DNA of 7,625 nt from Alphaproteobacteria bacterium (GCA_017353855.1 JAFMSA010000182.1:1-7625); one strand, 5' to 3'; numbered from the stretch's first letter, positions 1-5,959 are shown. Translations and numbers: made by a program. Notes: generated by a model from the letters alone, not told the origin.

Positions 1-692
1 CTGGCGACGTGGTGATTTTTTCCTCGCGCATCATCCCGGGCAACGAGAAGCCGATCAACCGGCTGCAGAACGCTCTGGTGCGCCTCGGGGTCGAGATCGT
101 TACCGAGGAGGACCATTTCGTCCACGTCTCGGGCCATCCCGCGCGCGAGGAACTGGTGCGCATGTATCAGATGGTCCGCCCGATGATTGCCGTTCCTGTT
201 CATGGCGAAGCGCGCCATCTGATCGCGCATGCGCACCTGGCGGGCGAGTGTCAGGTTCCGCAGCCGATCGTTATTCAGAACGGCGACATGGTCCGGCTTG
301 CCGCGAGCAGTGCCTGCGTCGTGGACGAGGTTTCGGTCGGCCGGCTGGCAAGCGACGGCAAGGGTCTTTTGCCGCTCGACGGCACCGCGCTGAAGGAGCG
401 TCGTCGCGTAACGTTCAACGGGACTGCCGTTGCGAGCCTTGCAGTTGACCGTCAGGGCCGCTTCATGGCTGCCCCGGCGATCAGCCTCATCGGCGTGGTC
501 GAGCCGGCGCCTGCGGAGGAGGCGATGCCGCGACTGCGCGAGGCTCTGGAGCGCGCGCTCGATGAACTGCCGGCCGGGTCACGCCGCGACGACGATTTGG
601 TGCGTGACACGCTGCGCCGCGCGCTGCGCCGGGCTCTCAACGAGCGGTTCGGGAAACGGCCGCTCGTCGAGATCCATCTGGTAAGGATCTGA
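1..692 (+). CDS. rnj: Ribonuclease J, C-terminal part (5' end outside the window)
   Basis: The frame is open from the left edge (first full codon at base 3) to TGA at 690-692, giving the last 229 residues. RNase J is a cytoplasmic metallo-beta-lactamase/beta-CASP ribonuclease with endo- and 5'-3' exonuclease activity in RNA maturation and decay. Seen here: the beta-CASP signature SSRIIPGNE near the start, then HVSGHP and PVHGE, whose histidines are the presumptive motif B and C residues. The fragment then follows the C-terminal domain of the family, ending with an Arg-rich helical stretch (about residues 180-220) and a final beta-strand (PLVEIHLVRI). The metal-binding HxHxDH motif would lie upstream, outside the window. 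mce begins 23 bases after the stop, so the two are probably one operon. Identification is confident; only the N-terminus is unseen. Confidence 0.95.
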   Translation, partial: GDVVIFSSRIIPGNEKPINRLQNALVRLGVEIVTEEDHFVHVSGHPAREELVRMYQMVRPMIAVPVHGEARHLIAHAHLAGECQVPQPIVIQNGDMVRLAASSACVVDEVSVGRLASDGKGLLPLDGTALKERRRVTFNGTAVASLAVDRQGRFMAAPAISLIGVVEPAPAEEAMPRLREALERALDELPAGSRRDDDLVRDTLRRALRRALNERFGKRPLVEIHLVRI

Positions 693-715
693 ATGTCGGA
701 AATTGGGCGCACGCG

Positions 716-1120
716 ATGATCGGCAGGCTCAATCACATTGCGATCGTCGTGCCCGACCTTTCGCAGGCGAGCGCGGTTTATCGCCAGGTGCTCGGCGCTC
801 GTGTCTCGCAGCCGTCCCCGCTGCCGGCCCACGGGGTGAGCGTGGTCTTCGTCGAATTGCCGAACACCAAAATCGAGCTTCTCGAGCCGCTTGGCGAGAT
901 GTCGCCCGTCAGGGGCTTTCTCGACCGCAATCCGGCGGGCGGAATGCACCATGTCTGCTATGAGGTCGATGACATTATTGCGGCGCGTGATCGGCTTCGC
1001 GCCGAGGGAGCAAGGGTGCTGGGCGATGGCGAGCCGCGGCTTGGGGCGCACGATAAACCGGTGATGTTTCTGCATCCGAAGGACTTCTGCGGGACGCTGA
1101 TCGAGCTGGAGCAGGCATAA
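716..1120 (+). CDS. mce: Methylmalonyl-CoA epimerase
   Basis: This 134-residue protein of the vicinal-oxygen-chelate (glyoxalase) fold has the usual family length. It interconverts (2S)- and (2R)-methylmalonyl-CoA, between propionyl-CoA carboxylase and methylmalonyl-CoA mutase. Two beta-alpha-beta-beta-beta halves are visible: RLNHIAIVVPDL at the N-terminus with presumptive metal ligand His7, and GMHHVCYEVDD (residues 76-86) opening the second half with His79. Presumptive ligand Glu130 lies in LIELEQ at the C-terminus. The ATG at 716 gives the canonical family N-terminus. Upstream only a weak purine stretch (GGAAA) is seen, so translation may depend on rnj 23 bases before. The DUF1467 gene starts 27 bases after its stop. 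The trio rnj-mce-DUF1467 is a common alphaproteobacterial arrangement. Confidence 0.94.
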   Translation: MIGRLNHIAIVVPDLSQASAVYRQVLGARVSQPSPLPAHGVSVVFVELPNTKIELLEPLGEMSPVRGFLDRNPAGGMHHVCYEVDDIIAARDRLRAEGARVLGDGEPRLGAHDKPVMFLHPKDFCGTLIELEQA

Positions 1121-1147
1121 ACCGGCCCGGTCGCGGCGTGGGCATTC

Positions 1148-1384
1148 ATGAACTGGGTCACCGGCATCGTCCTCTATGTGATCGTCTGGTGGGTGACGCT
1201 CTTCGCCGTACTGCCGTTGTGGGTGACGCCAGCCGAGCCCGACGATCCGGGCCATGCCGCCGGTGCGCCGAAGCGGCCGAGAATGCTGTTGAAGGCGGCC
1301 ATCACGACGGTGGTCGCGGCGCTGATCTGGCTTGCAGCCTACTACCTCATAAACTCGCATTTGTTCAGTCTTCGACAGCCCTGA
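1148..1384 (+). CDS. DUF1467 family small inner-membrane protein
   Basis: This 78-residue protein has two membrane segments (about residues 4-26, rich in V/I/L/W, and about 48-70). They are separated by a short polar Pro/Arg/Lys-rich loop (about 29-46: TPAEPDDPGHAAGAPKRP). The motif WWVTLFAVLPLW followed by a Pro-rich loop and a second helix is the DUF1467 pattern. The function of the family is unknown. The ATG at 1148 places the first helix directly at the N-terminus; an overlapping alternative frame from 1138 has no family similarity. It follows mce by 27 bases and is probably the last gene of the rnj-mce transcript here. In Rhizobiales the next gene is usually proS, but no proS follows in this window. 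Confidence 0.88.
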   Translation: MNWVTGIVLYVIVWWVTLFAVLPLWVTPAEPDDPGHAAGAPKRPRMLLKAAITTVVAALIWLAAYYLINSHLFSLRQP

Positions 1385-1422
1385 ACTGAAGTGAGTGAGC
1401 GACTTCACGGACAAATCCGCGC

Positions 1423-1442
1423 GCTTCCGGCAACCCGGAAGC
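1423..1442. terminator. Perfect hairpin between convergent genes, possible terminator
   Basis: GCTTCCGG, loop CAAC, CCGGAAGC: an 8-bp perfect stem with a 4-base loop. It lies 38 bases after the DUF1467 stop and 58 bases beyond the minus-strand gene's stop at 1501. The position suits a shared bidirectional terminator. However, neither side has a real T-run (the minus side has only GGATTTGT), so intrinsic termination is unproven. Confidence 0.4.
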
Positions 1443-1500
1443 CTGCGCTTACCCGCCTGCGTCGAAGGGCGACGAATTGCAAGGGGCCGGCAGAAAACTC

Positions 1501-1767
1501 CTACTCCCGGTCGGCTCCGTTGGTGCACGACGTGCAGTAATCCAGCAGTGATATCAGCCATTCGCGCAGATCCGCGCGGCCGTTCTCCGACAGATCCAGA
1601 CAGATCTGTGCCAGCACCGAGCCGGTCACCATGCCGAGCGCGCGCAGGTTGGCGAGCTTCGAGAGCTGTGTCGGCGGTGTGCTCAGCACAACATCATATA
1701 GCCGCCGGCCGATCGCCTCGGCCTCGGCCTCGATCACGTCTGTCATCATTCCCAGGTGTGGCTGCAT
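1501..1767 (-). CDS. Unrecognised small protein (88 aa), possibly FNR-regulated
   Basis: I do not recognise this family. The frame could extend to a start at 1869. I chose the ATG at 1767 because it has a good Shine-Dalgarno (GGGAG, 7 bases upstream), while the extension is compositionally unlike a conserved domain. The 88-residue product looks soluble and mainly helical: an acidic helix (TDVIEAEAEAIGRRLYDVVL), a TPPTQLSKLANLRALGMVTG segment, then a Leu-rich helix. It ends with a CTSC cysteine pair near the C-terminus that could bind a metal or form a disulphide. No signal peptide is seen. It is convergent with DUF1467 and stands alone. A perfect FNR/FixK-type box lies 134-147 bases upstream of its start, which would fit oxygen-responsive control. 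Coding status is likely; function is unknown. Confidence 0.6.
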   Translation of the reverse strand: MQPHLGMMTDVIEAEAEAIGRRLYDVVLSTPPTQLSKLANLRALGMVTGSVLAQICLDLSENGRADLREWLISLLDYCTSCTNGADRE

Positions 1768-1900
1768 TGCTTTTCTCCCGTGGATGGCACCAGCTTCTTG
1801 GTCTTCCTGCAGAAGGAGGAGGGCGTCCGGCCCCTCAATCCGAGCCGGAGCGCAGCGCGATTTTTGCAAGAATGGTTAACGTGAAACGCGAGGCTCGTCG

Positions 1901-1914
1901 TTGATCTGGATCAA
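1901..1914. promoter_or_regulatory. FNR/FixK/Anr-type operator
   Basis: TTGATCTGGATCAA is an exact match to the TTGAT-N4-ATCAA consensus bound by FNR, FnrL, FixK and Anr. Its centre is at 1907.5. For a class II promoter (box near -41.5) the minus-strand start point would be near 1866, with TAACCA (1878-1873) at about -10. On the plus strand TAACAG (1935-1940) would sit at about -10, just before the iscB remnant. The minus-strand small gene is the only intact candidate target. Being palindromic, the sequence does not fix a direction. Confidence 0.65.
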
Positions 1915-1955
1915 TAGCTACACGCCCGCTCGAGTAACAGCATCGGGAGACGGCG

Positions 1956-2631
1956 TTGAGCCTCTATGTTCCGGATAAGCGGCACAAAACCGTTGATGCC
2001 TTGCTGCGAGGAGCGGGCAAGGCTTTTCCTGCAGCGCATGCCGAGCAGTAGGCACAGCCTCCCACTTCTCCAGCAAGAAGGCTGGACGTGCTGAGCCGCG
2101 CCCGGCATCCCTTGGGGGCAGTCGCGGTGAACGCGAGGCATTGGAGGCTGGTCAACCGTCTCGCGCAGACGGGCTGGCCGGTCGAGTTGTCCCGTGGCGG
2201 TCGTACCAGATGGACAGGACGAGATTGGGTCTCCCCAAGACACACAGTCCGGATGCGGGGTGCGTCGGTTCGCTCGGGGCGGTCTCGGCCGGAATGTTCC
2301 GGTGCAGCAAATCGGTTGCGCAGGACGCGGGGTACACCAGCGCACGCGTCTGACCGCGCGCCGCTTTCCTCGCGGCTACCTGATGCGCGCCAGGCGAGTG
2401 CGGAGGTTCCGGACCGGTGACATCGTCCGCGCGATCGTGCCGGGCGGCAGGAAAGCCGGCGTGACCGTCGGACGCTTGGCGATCCGCGCGAGCGGGAGGT
2501 TCAACGCCCGGACCGGAGGCATAATTCAGGGAACAGGTTGGCCCGACGGCTACTCCTATGCGACACGAGACAGGAAGGGCAGCGCTTCCTCCCGATGCCT
2601 GAGGGCAGCGGACTGCGCGCTGAGTGCTTGA
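1956..2631 (+). pseudogene. iscB: Decayed iscB (RRXRR/HNH/RuvC RNA-guided nuclease) with central deletion and frameshifts
   Basis: IscB proteins are RNA-guided DNA nucleases related to Cas9, with an N-terminal RRXRR/PLMP domain, split RuvC, HNH and a C-terminal target-binding region. Here the family pattern is spread over several plus frames. From TTG 1956 (GGGAG seven bases before) VPDKRHK is read; after an extra A in the AAAA run at 1986-1989, PLMPCCEERARLFLQR follows (1990-2037), the family N-terminus. About 20-50 bases later comes NARHWRLVNRLAQTGWPV and GGRTRW (about 2127-2210). A frame change near 2212 gives RTRLGLPKTHSPDAGCVG (the RuvC-III region). A further change near 2290 gives NVPVQQIGCAGRG, QRTRLTARRFPRGYLMR and TGDIVRAIVPGGRKAGVTVG, then RLAIRASGRFN and a decayed DGYSY. 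Bridge helix, RuvC-I/II and HNH are absent: about 200 residues remain of a usual 400-500. No active nuclease can be made. Its last frame ends in TGATG with the tag start. Confidence 0.78.
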
Positions 2632-3182
2632 TGAGCGCCACCTATTGCCGGATGGCTCCCGGCCATCCGATTCACGGCCCCTACCACGACACCGAGTACG
2701 GTTTTCCGTCTTCGGACGAACGCGTGCTGTTCGAGCGGCTCGTCCTGGAAATTAACCAGGCCGGACTGTCCTGGCTGACGATCCTCAGGAAACGGTCCGC
2801 ATTTTTTACCGCCTTCGCGGAATTCGACGTCGATCGCGTCGCCGCCTTCGGGCCGGAGGACATCGATCGTCTGCTCGGCGATACGGGAATTATTCGCAAT
2901 CGGCTCAAGATTGAGGCTGCCGTCGAGAATGCCAAACGCATCCGGGCGCTGCGGCAATCCGATGGATCCTTCGCCGGCTGGCTCGAACGGCATCACCCCA
3001 GGTCGCAGGCCGAGTGGACGCGGCTTTTTAAGCAGACCTTTCGTTTTACCGGCGGACAGATCGTCAACGAATTCCTGTTGAGCCTCGGCTATCTGCCGGG
3101 TGCGCACGAGCCGCACTGCCCCGTCTTCGCCCGCATCCTCGAGCTTTCGCCGCCCTGGGCGCGCGCGGGCGTGCTTGTTTGA
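2631..3182 (+). CDS. tag: DNA-3-methyladenine glycosylase I (Tag)
   Basis: This is a base-excision repair enzyme that removes 3-methyladenine from alkylated DNA, with 183 residues against about 187 in E. coli Tag. Seen: TYC (Cys6) and YHDTEYGFP (His19), then near the C-terminus GYLPGAHEPHC with His159-x3-Cys163. These match the Cys, His and His-x3-Cys zinc ligands of Tag. LEINQAGLSWLTILRKR (39-55) contains Glu40, corresponding to the base-recognition Glu. GIIRNRLKIEAAVENA (86-101) is the helix-hairpin-helix DNA-binding region, and FRFTGGQIVNEFLLSLGYLPG is the C-terminal signature. I start it at ATG 2631, which gives the family N-terminus. In-frame starts at 2595 and 2538 lie in the tail of the iscB remnant. 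No strong ribosome site precedes it; the TGATG overlap suggests coupling to upstream translation. It appears intact. Confidence 0.93.
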   Translation: MSATYCRMAPGHPIHGPYHDTEYGFPSSDERVLFERLVLEINQAGLSWLTILRKRSAFFTAFAEFDVDRVAAFGPEDIDRLLGDTGIIRNRLKIEAAVENAKRIRALRQSDGSFAGWLERHHPRSQAEWTRLFKQTFRFTGGQIVNEFLLSLGYLPGAHEPHCPVFARILELSPPWARAGVLV

Positions 3183-3243
3183 GGCGCCTGTTGGCAGTGC
3201 TGGCGGCGTAAGCAGAAATGCGTCTGGATCCTTACGGCCATTT

Positions 3244-3259
3244 CCTGCAGGCCTGCAGG
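3244..3259. repeat. Double CCTGCAGG palindrome (16 bp)
   Basis: CCTGCAGG occurs twice in direct succession, making a 16-bp sequence that is also perfectly palindromic. It lies 62 bases after the tag stop. It could form a small cruciform, but there is no T-run to make it a terminator. Confidence 0.5.
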
Positions 3260-3782
3260 CGCAGTTGGCCCGTCGCTGTTGCGTGGCTCGACGGTGCCGA
3301 GTGCCATAGATGAGCACCCGGCAGCCGCCCGGCTTTTGGACTCGCAGAGAGATCGTGTTGCGCTGAGGCTCGCTGCGAGCGGCGAAGCGGTCCCGGGGAG
3401 TGGCCGGCCCTGAGGGCAAGCTGCAACAGGATAACGACTGGCTCGGGGAAGCAGGTGGAACAGCTGGGGTTGGGGCCGGCCGGGGGGTGGGGATAGGCCG
3501 ACTGGAACAATTGGCGCAACCGGCCACCAAACTGGAACGAGCCAGCCTCGCTCAAGTAGCGCTGTTGCGGCCCGGCGCAACTGCCCGGCCGCCGGGATAT
3601 ACGGGCGGTGTGGCGGGACCACCGGCCGAACCCGCTCCTTCCTGCGAAGCGACGGCGAAACGGAACCGCCCCTGATTTATGTCACGAGCATAAAGGTGAT
3701 GCGGTCCTCGACCAGCCGCAACTCGATGCGGGCTACAGGCCTGACCTGACAGGATCGCAGGGTTGGAGCACCCCGCAGCTGG

Positions 3783-3800
3783 TCCCGACATATGTCGGGA
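3783..3800. repeat. 18-bp perfect palindrome
   Basis: TCCCGACATATGTCGGGA is a perfect 18-bp inverted repeat without spacer. Its half-site TCCCGA recurs as a direct pair, TCCCGATG-TCCCGATC, at 3876-3891. It could be an operator for a dimeric regulator or a structural relic of a mobile element. No adjacent gene start supports either. Confidence 0.5.
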
Positions 3801-4067
3801 AGCCTTGGACCGCATTCTCGATCTGCAGTTCATCGCGACAATGCCGCCAACAAACGCAGGCAGTGGAAGGGTTTATCCCGATGTCCCGATCAGCGCGGCC
3901 TTCCCATGAGCAGGGCCATCTGTCCAAAGGTGTGCTCGGGCGCGCCTCGGAGAATGCTATCGAGGTCAAGCAACTCCCGGCATCAGTCAGGCGCAGATAC
4001 CCTCGACGACTGCAAGGACTGGGGCGGCAAGAAACCTGTCGAGCGCGGCCGAGGGCAGTCGGGGCAA

Positions 4068-4207
4068 CCGGTGTCGTGCATCGAGCGTGAACAACACACG
4101 ACCCGACGACGGAAGCGAAGGATCGACACCGGGGGACGCCTCAGGGCAGCCGCCGCATTGCGGACGGGAAGCTCCTGTCCGTGATCAAGCGCTGGCTCAC
4201 GGCGCCG
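4068..4207 (+). pseudogene. Group II intron reverse transcriptase fragments in permuted order
   Basis: Three short stretches read like the RT-palm region of group II intron maturases. VSCIEREQHTTR (4071-4106) is followed, after a one-base overlap into another frame, by TTEAKDRHRGTPQGS (4106-4150). RRIADGKLLSVIKRWLTAP (4151-4207) follows directly in the same frame. In intact maturases the RRIADG...LLSVIKRWLTAP block comes first, then a PVVE-like linker, then TTEAKDRHRGTPQG and SPLLANLYF. Here the first block follows the last. The order therefore looks circularly permuted, as if left by a tandem duplication with deletions. The YADD catalytic motif, maturase domain, endonuclease domain and a domain V RNA hairpin were not found. 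These are remnants without function. The identification rests on motif memory over about 45 residues. Confidence 0.5.
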
Positions 4208-4508
4208 GCCGGGAGGATCTTCCGAATGTATTACGCCGGATCTAACGTTCACGCGGTATCGACAACAAGATTATTGCCGCCTGTTGAGCCTGGCCCCGCG
4301 TACCTCGTTCGAACTCGCGCTGGCCGACGCCGAAGGCGCTCGGCTGCTTCCCGGTTATTTTCACGCTCCGCTGCGGACGGCTCTACCGGCGCGGCCTGCG
4401 GGTTTATTCCCCACGTCCGTGACGCCAAAATTGATCCTTTGCGACGCTCTGTGCGTTTGCTTGTTGGGAAGCTGTGCGCTCCCCCATGCTAATCAGGAGT
4501 GTGTAGAG

Positions 4509-4985
4509 ATGCGCAGAAACTCTCGTATCGGCGGGTTTGCGGCCGCAGCTGCGCTCGGCGCTGTAACACTCGCCAGCCCCGCGCATGCGCAAGTCCAGGC
4601 CGGAGTCCTCGCATGCAACGTAGGTGGCGGCTGGGGGGGTATCATCGGTTCGTCGCGGCCGGTCGCCTGCACTTTCTCGGGGCCAGGCGGTATTGAGCAC
4701 TACACCGGCACCTTGTCGCAGCTCGGGGTGGATCTCGGTTATCTGGATGGCGCCCACTTGGTTTGGCACGTGGTCGCGCCAACCGCTTATCCTGCGCCGG
4801 GGTCGCTGGCGGGCCAGTATACTGGTGTGAGCGGGAGTGCGGCAGTCGGATTCGGCGGCGGCGCGCATGTGCTGGTGGGCGGATCGCAGCGGTCGTTCTC
4901 CCTGCAGCCCGTCAGCTTCCGCACCCAGGGCGGCCTCAATGTGCAAGCCGGCCTTTCAAGCCTCACCTTGCAGCCCGCAGCGTAA
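4509..4985 (+). CDS. Secreted DUF992 family protein
   Basis: The 158-residue product starts at ATG 4509, with AGGAG nine bases upstream (4495-4499). The frame stays open back to 4284, but the upstream part is not a signal sequence, while this start gives a textbook one: basic MRRNSR, hydrophobic Ala/Leu core, cleavage predicted after AHA (residue 27). The mature part follows the DUF992 pattern: AGVLACNVGGGWG, then GSSRPVACTFSG, GVDLGYLDG, LVWHVVAPT, LAGQYTGVSGSAAVG, and GGAHVLVGGSQRSFSLQPVS. Cys36 and Cys54 are placed to form a disulphide. DUF992 proteins are common in Rhizobiales and presumed periplasmic or exported, with unknown function. It appears monocistronic, facing the creatininase gene. 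Confidence 0.88.
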   Translation: MRRNSRIGGFAAAAALGAVTLASPAHAQVQAGVLACNVGGGWGGIIGSSRPVACTFSGPGGIEHYTGTLSQLGVDLGYLDGAHLVWHVVAPTAYPAPGSLAGQYTGVSGSAAVGFGGGAHVLVGGSQRSFSLQPVSFRTQGGLNVQAGLSSLTLQPAA

Positions 4986-5004
4986 GGACAAGCTCGTTTC
5001 ATCG

Positions 5005-5029
5005 CTCCGGCCGCGCACAGCGGCCGGGG
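5005..5029. terminator. GC-rich hairpin between convergent genes
   Basis: The stem core CCGGCCGC / GCGGCCGG (5007-5014 and 5020-5027) has a five-base loop and can extend by a G-T and a C-G pair. It sits in the 77-base gap between the DUF992 stop and the creatininase stop. It may act as a transcription terminator for either gene, but no T-run follows on either strand. Confidence 0.4.
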
Positions 5030-5062
5030 TGCCGCCGGGGCGCCGGAGAGCTCAAGCTCAGG

Positions 5063-5806
5063 TTACGCCGCGACCCATTTCTGGTAATCCCCGGCGATAG
5101 CCGCGACCGCGGCCTCGTAGAGACGGCGCCCGGCTTCAGGGCTTGCCAGGCCCGGATTGGAGCCGATGCGGCCGTCGGGGAATTTGCGGCGATAATCGGC
5201 GGCGTCGGCAAAGTCTCCCCGCGGTGCTACCGGGGGATCCAAAGGGGCTGACTTGATAGCCTCGGGATAGGCGAATTGTGTCACGGCCACCTCGCTCGGA
5301 GTGGCGTGGCTTCCCTCGGCCTCGCCATAGAGCTCCCTGGCGATTTCGTGCACTTCGCTGTTCTGCCACCAATTCTTCAGCCGGCACTTGATCGGCGCCG
5401 CGTTGGCCGGTGCGGCGAGGCTGCGCGCGGCATAGATTTCCGAAAAAGCGGCCGCGACGGTGGCGACGTTCCCGCCGTGCCCGTTGATGAAATAAAACCG
5501 ATCGAAGCCGTGCTTCACGAAAGAGTCGACCATGTCCCGCAGCACCGCGATCAGCGTGCTCGGCCGCAATGTCATCGAACCCGCAAAACCCAGGTGATGC
5601 TGCGCCATCCCGACCGCGATGGTCGGCGCGACGAGCGCGCCGGTCGCCTCGCCGACGCCGCGGGCAATCACCTCCGCGCAGATCGCATCGGTGCCGATTA
5701 GACCGACCGGGCCGTGCTGCTCGGTCGAGCCGATCGGGATGATGACGCTCCGGCTGGTCTGGAGATAAGTCTCGACCTCTTGCCACGTCTGCAACTGCAG
5801 CTGCAT
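5063..5806 (-). CDS. Creatininase family amidohydrolase
   Basis: This 247-residue protein has the fold and length of the creatininase family, metal-dependent enzymes that hydrolyse cyclic amides or formamides (creatinine, formamidopyrimidines, mycofactocin precursors). Metal-site motifs are visible: PIGSTEQHGP (Glu29, His31), TDAICAEV (Asp40), FINGHGGN (His110) and GSHATPSEVAVT (Glu172). The first four align with known ligands; Glu172 is the likely fifth. Start ATG at 5806 has AGGA six bases upstream. It is cytoplasmic by sequence, with no signal peptide. It stands alone on the minus strand, convergent with the DUF992 gene and divergent from the polysaccharide-export gene, so the true substrate cannot be read from context. 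It need not be creatinine. Confidence 0.9.
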   Translation of the reverse strand: MQLQLQTWQEVETYLQTSRSVIIPIGSTEQHGPVGLIGTDAICAEVIARGVGEATGALVAPTIAVGMAQHHLGFAGSMTLRPSTLIAVLRDMVDSFVKHGFDRFYFINGHGGNVATVAAAFSEIYAARSLAAPANAAPIKCRLKNWWQNSEVHEIARELYGEAEGSHATPSEVAVTQFAYPEAIKSAPLDPPVAPRGDFADAADYRRKFPDGRIGSNPGLASPEAGRRLYEAAVAAIAGDYQKWVAA

Positions 5807-5902
5807 TTACGATCCTTTCACGGCGGGTGGACGCCCCTGTCGTTGCCGTTCTCGAAGACTAGCACGGCCGGTATCGAAGAGGGTCCCTGATCGGCTCCGG
5901 CT

Positions 5903-5930
5903 TTGGACTGAGGCTGCATTGTGCTAGCTT
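5903..5930 (+). promoter_or_regulatory. Weak candidate sigma-70-like promoter for the export gene
   Basis: TTGGAC (5903-5908), 16 bases, then TAGCTT (5925-5930), which would start transcription about 20-25 bases before the ATG at 5960. The -35 is good and the -10 poor (three of six consensus bases). It lies in the 153-base divergent gap between the creatininase and export genes, so a promoter is expected here. Confidence 0.25.
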
Positions 5931-5959
5931 GCCGCGCTGGTTGACGGCCGCTCGTAGCG

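Larger units (their letters stand above)
3183..4508. other. Gene-poor 1.3-kb scar region
   Basis: No open frame here looks like an intact gene. Frames at 3400-3675, 3608-4090 and 3792-4184 (plus) and 3089-3622, 3232-3555 and 3733-3969 (minus) are Arg/Ser/Pro-rich and match no family I recognise. A few short stretches look as if once coding. One is minus-strand ELRLVEDRITFMLVT ending at a stop near 3674. Another is DELQIENAVQGFPTYVG opposite about 3780-3840. A third is LDSILRGAPEHTFGQMALLMG opposite about 3893-3965. The last two are in different frames. The region also contains a 16-bp palindrome (3244-3259), an 18-bp palindrome (3783-3800) and group II RT fragments (4068-4207). The picture is of old, scrambled DNA rather than a functional spacer. 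Confidence 0.55.

Noticed and set aside
452..1561. Long minus-strand open frame (369 codons)
   Set aside because: It lies opposite rnj, mce and DUF1467, whose products are clearly recognisable. Its Arg/His/Pro-rich composition is typical of an antisense shadow in high-GC DNA.
1501..1869. Longer 122-residue version of the minus-strand small protein
   Set aside because: The ATG at 1767 has GGGAG at proper spacing, while the added 34 residues look like translated upstream DNA.
2556..3530. Minus-strand open frame of 324 codons
   Set aside because: It is antisense to tag, whose zinc ligands and helix-hairpin-helix motif are intact. No family pattern is visible in it.
3400..3675. Plus-strand frame considered as an IS66 accessory or transposase fragment
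   Set aside because: Only vague composition similarity (LEQLAQ, AKRNRP). No diagnostic IS66 motif was found in any frame.
4240..4290. RGIDNKIIA considered as an IS256-type transposase fragment
   Set aside because: The similarity covers fewer than ten residues and is broken by a stop, which is too little to support a call.
4284..4508. N-terminal extension of the DUF992 gene
   Set aside because: The extension would bury the signal peptide inside the protein. The ATG at 4509 has both a Shine-Dalgarno and a signal sequence.
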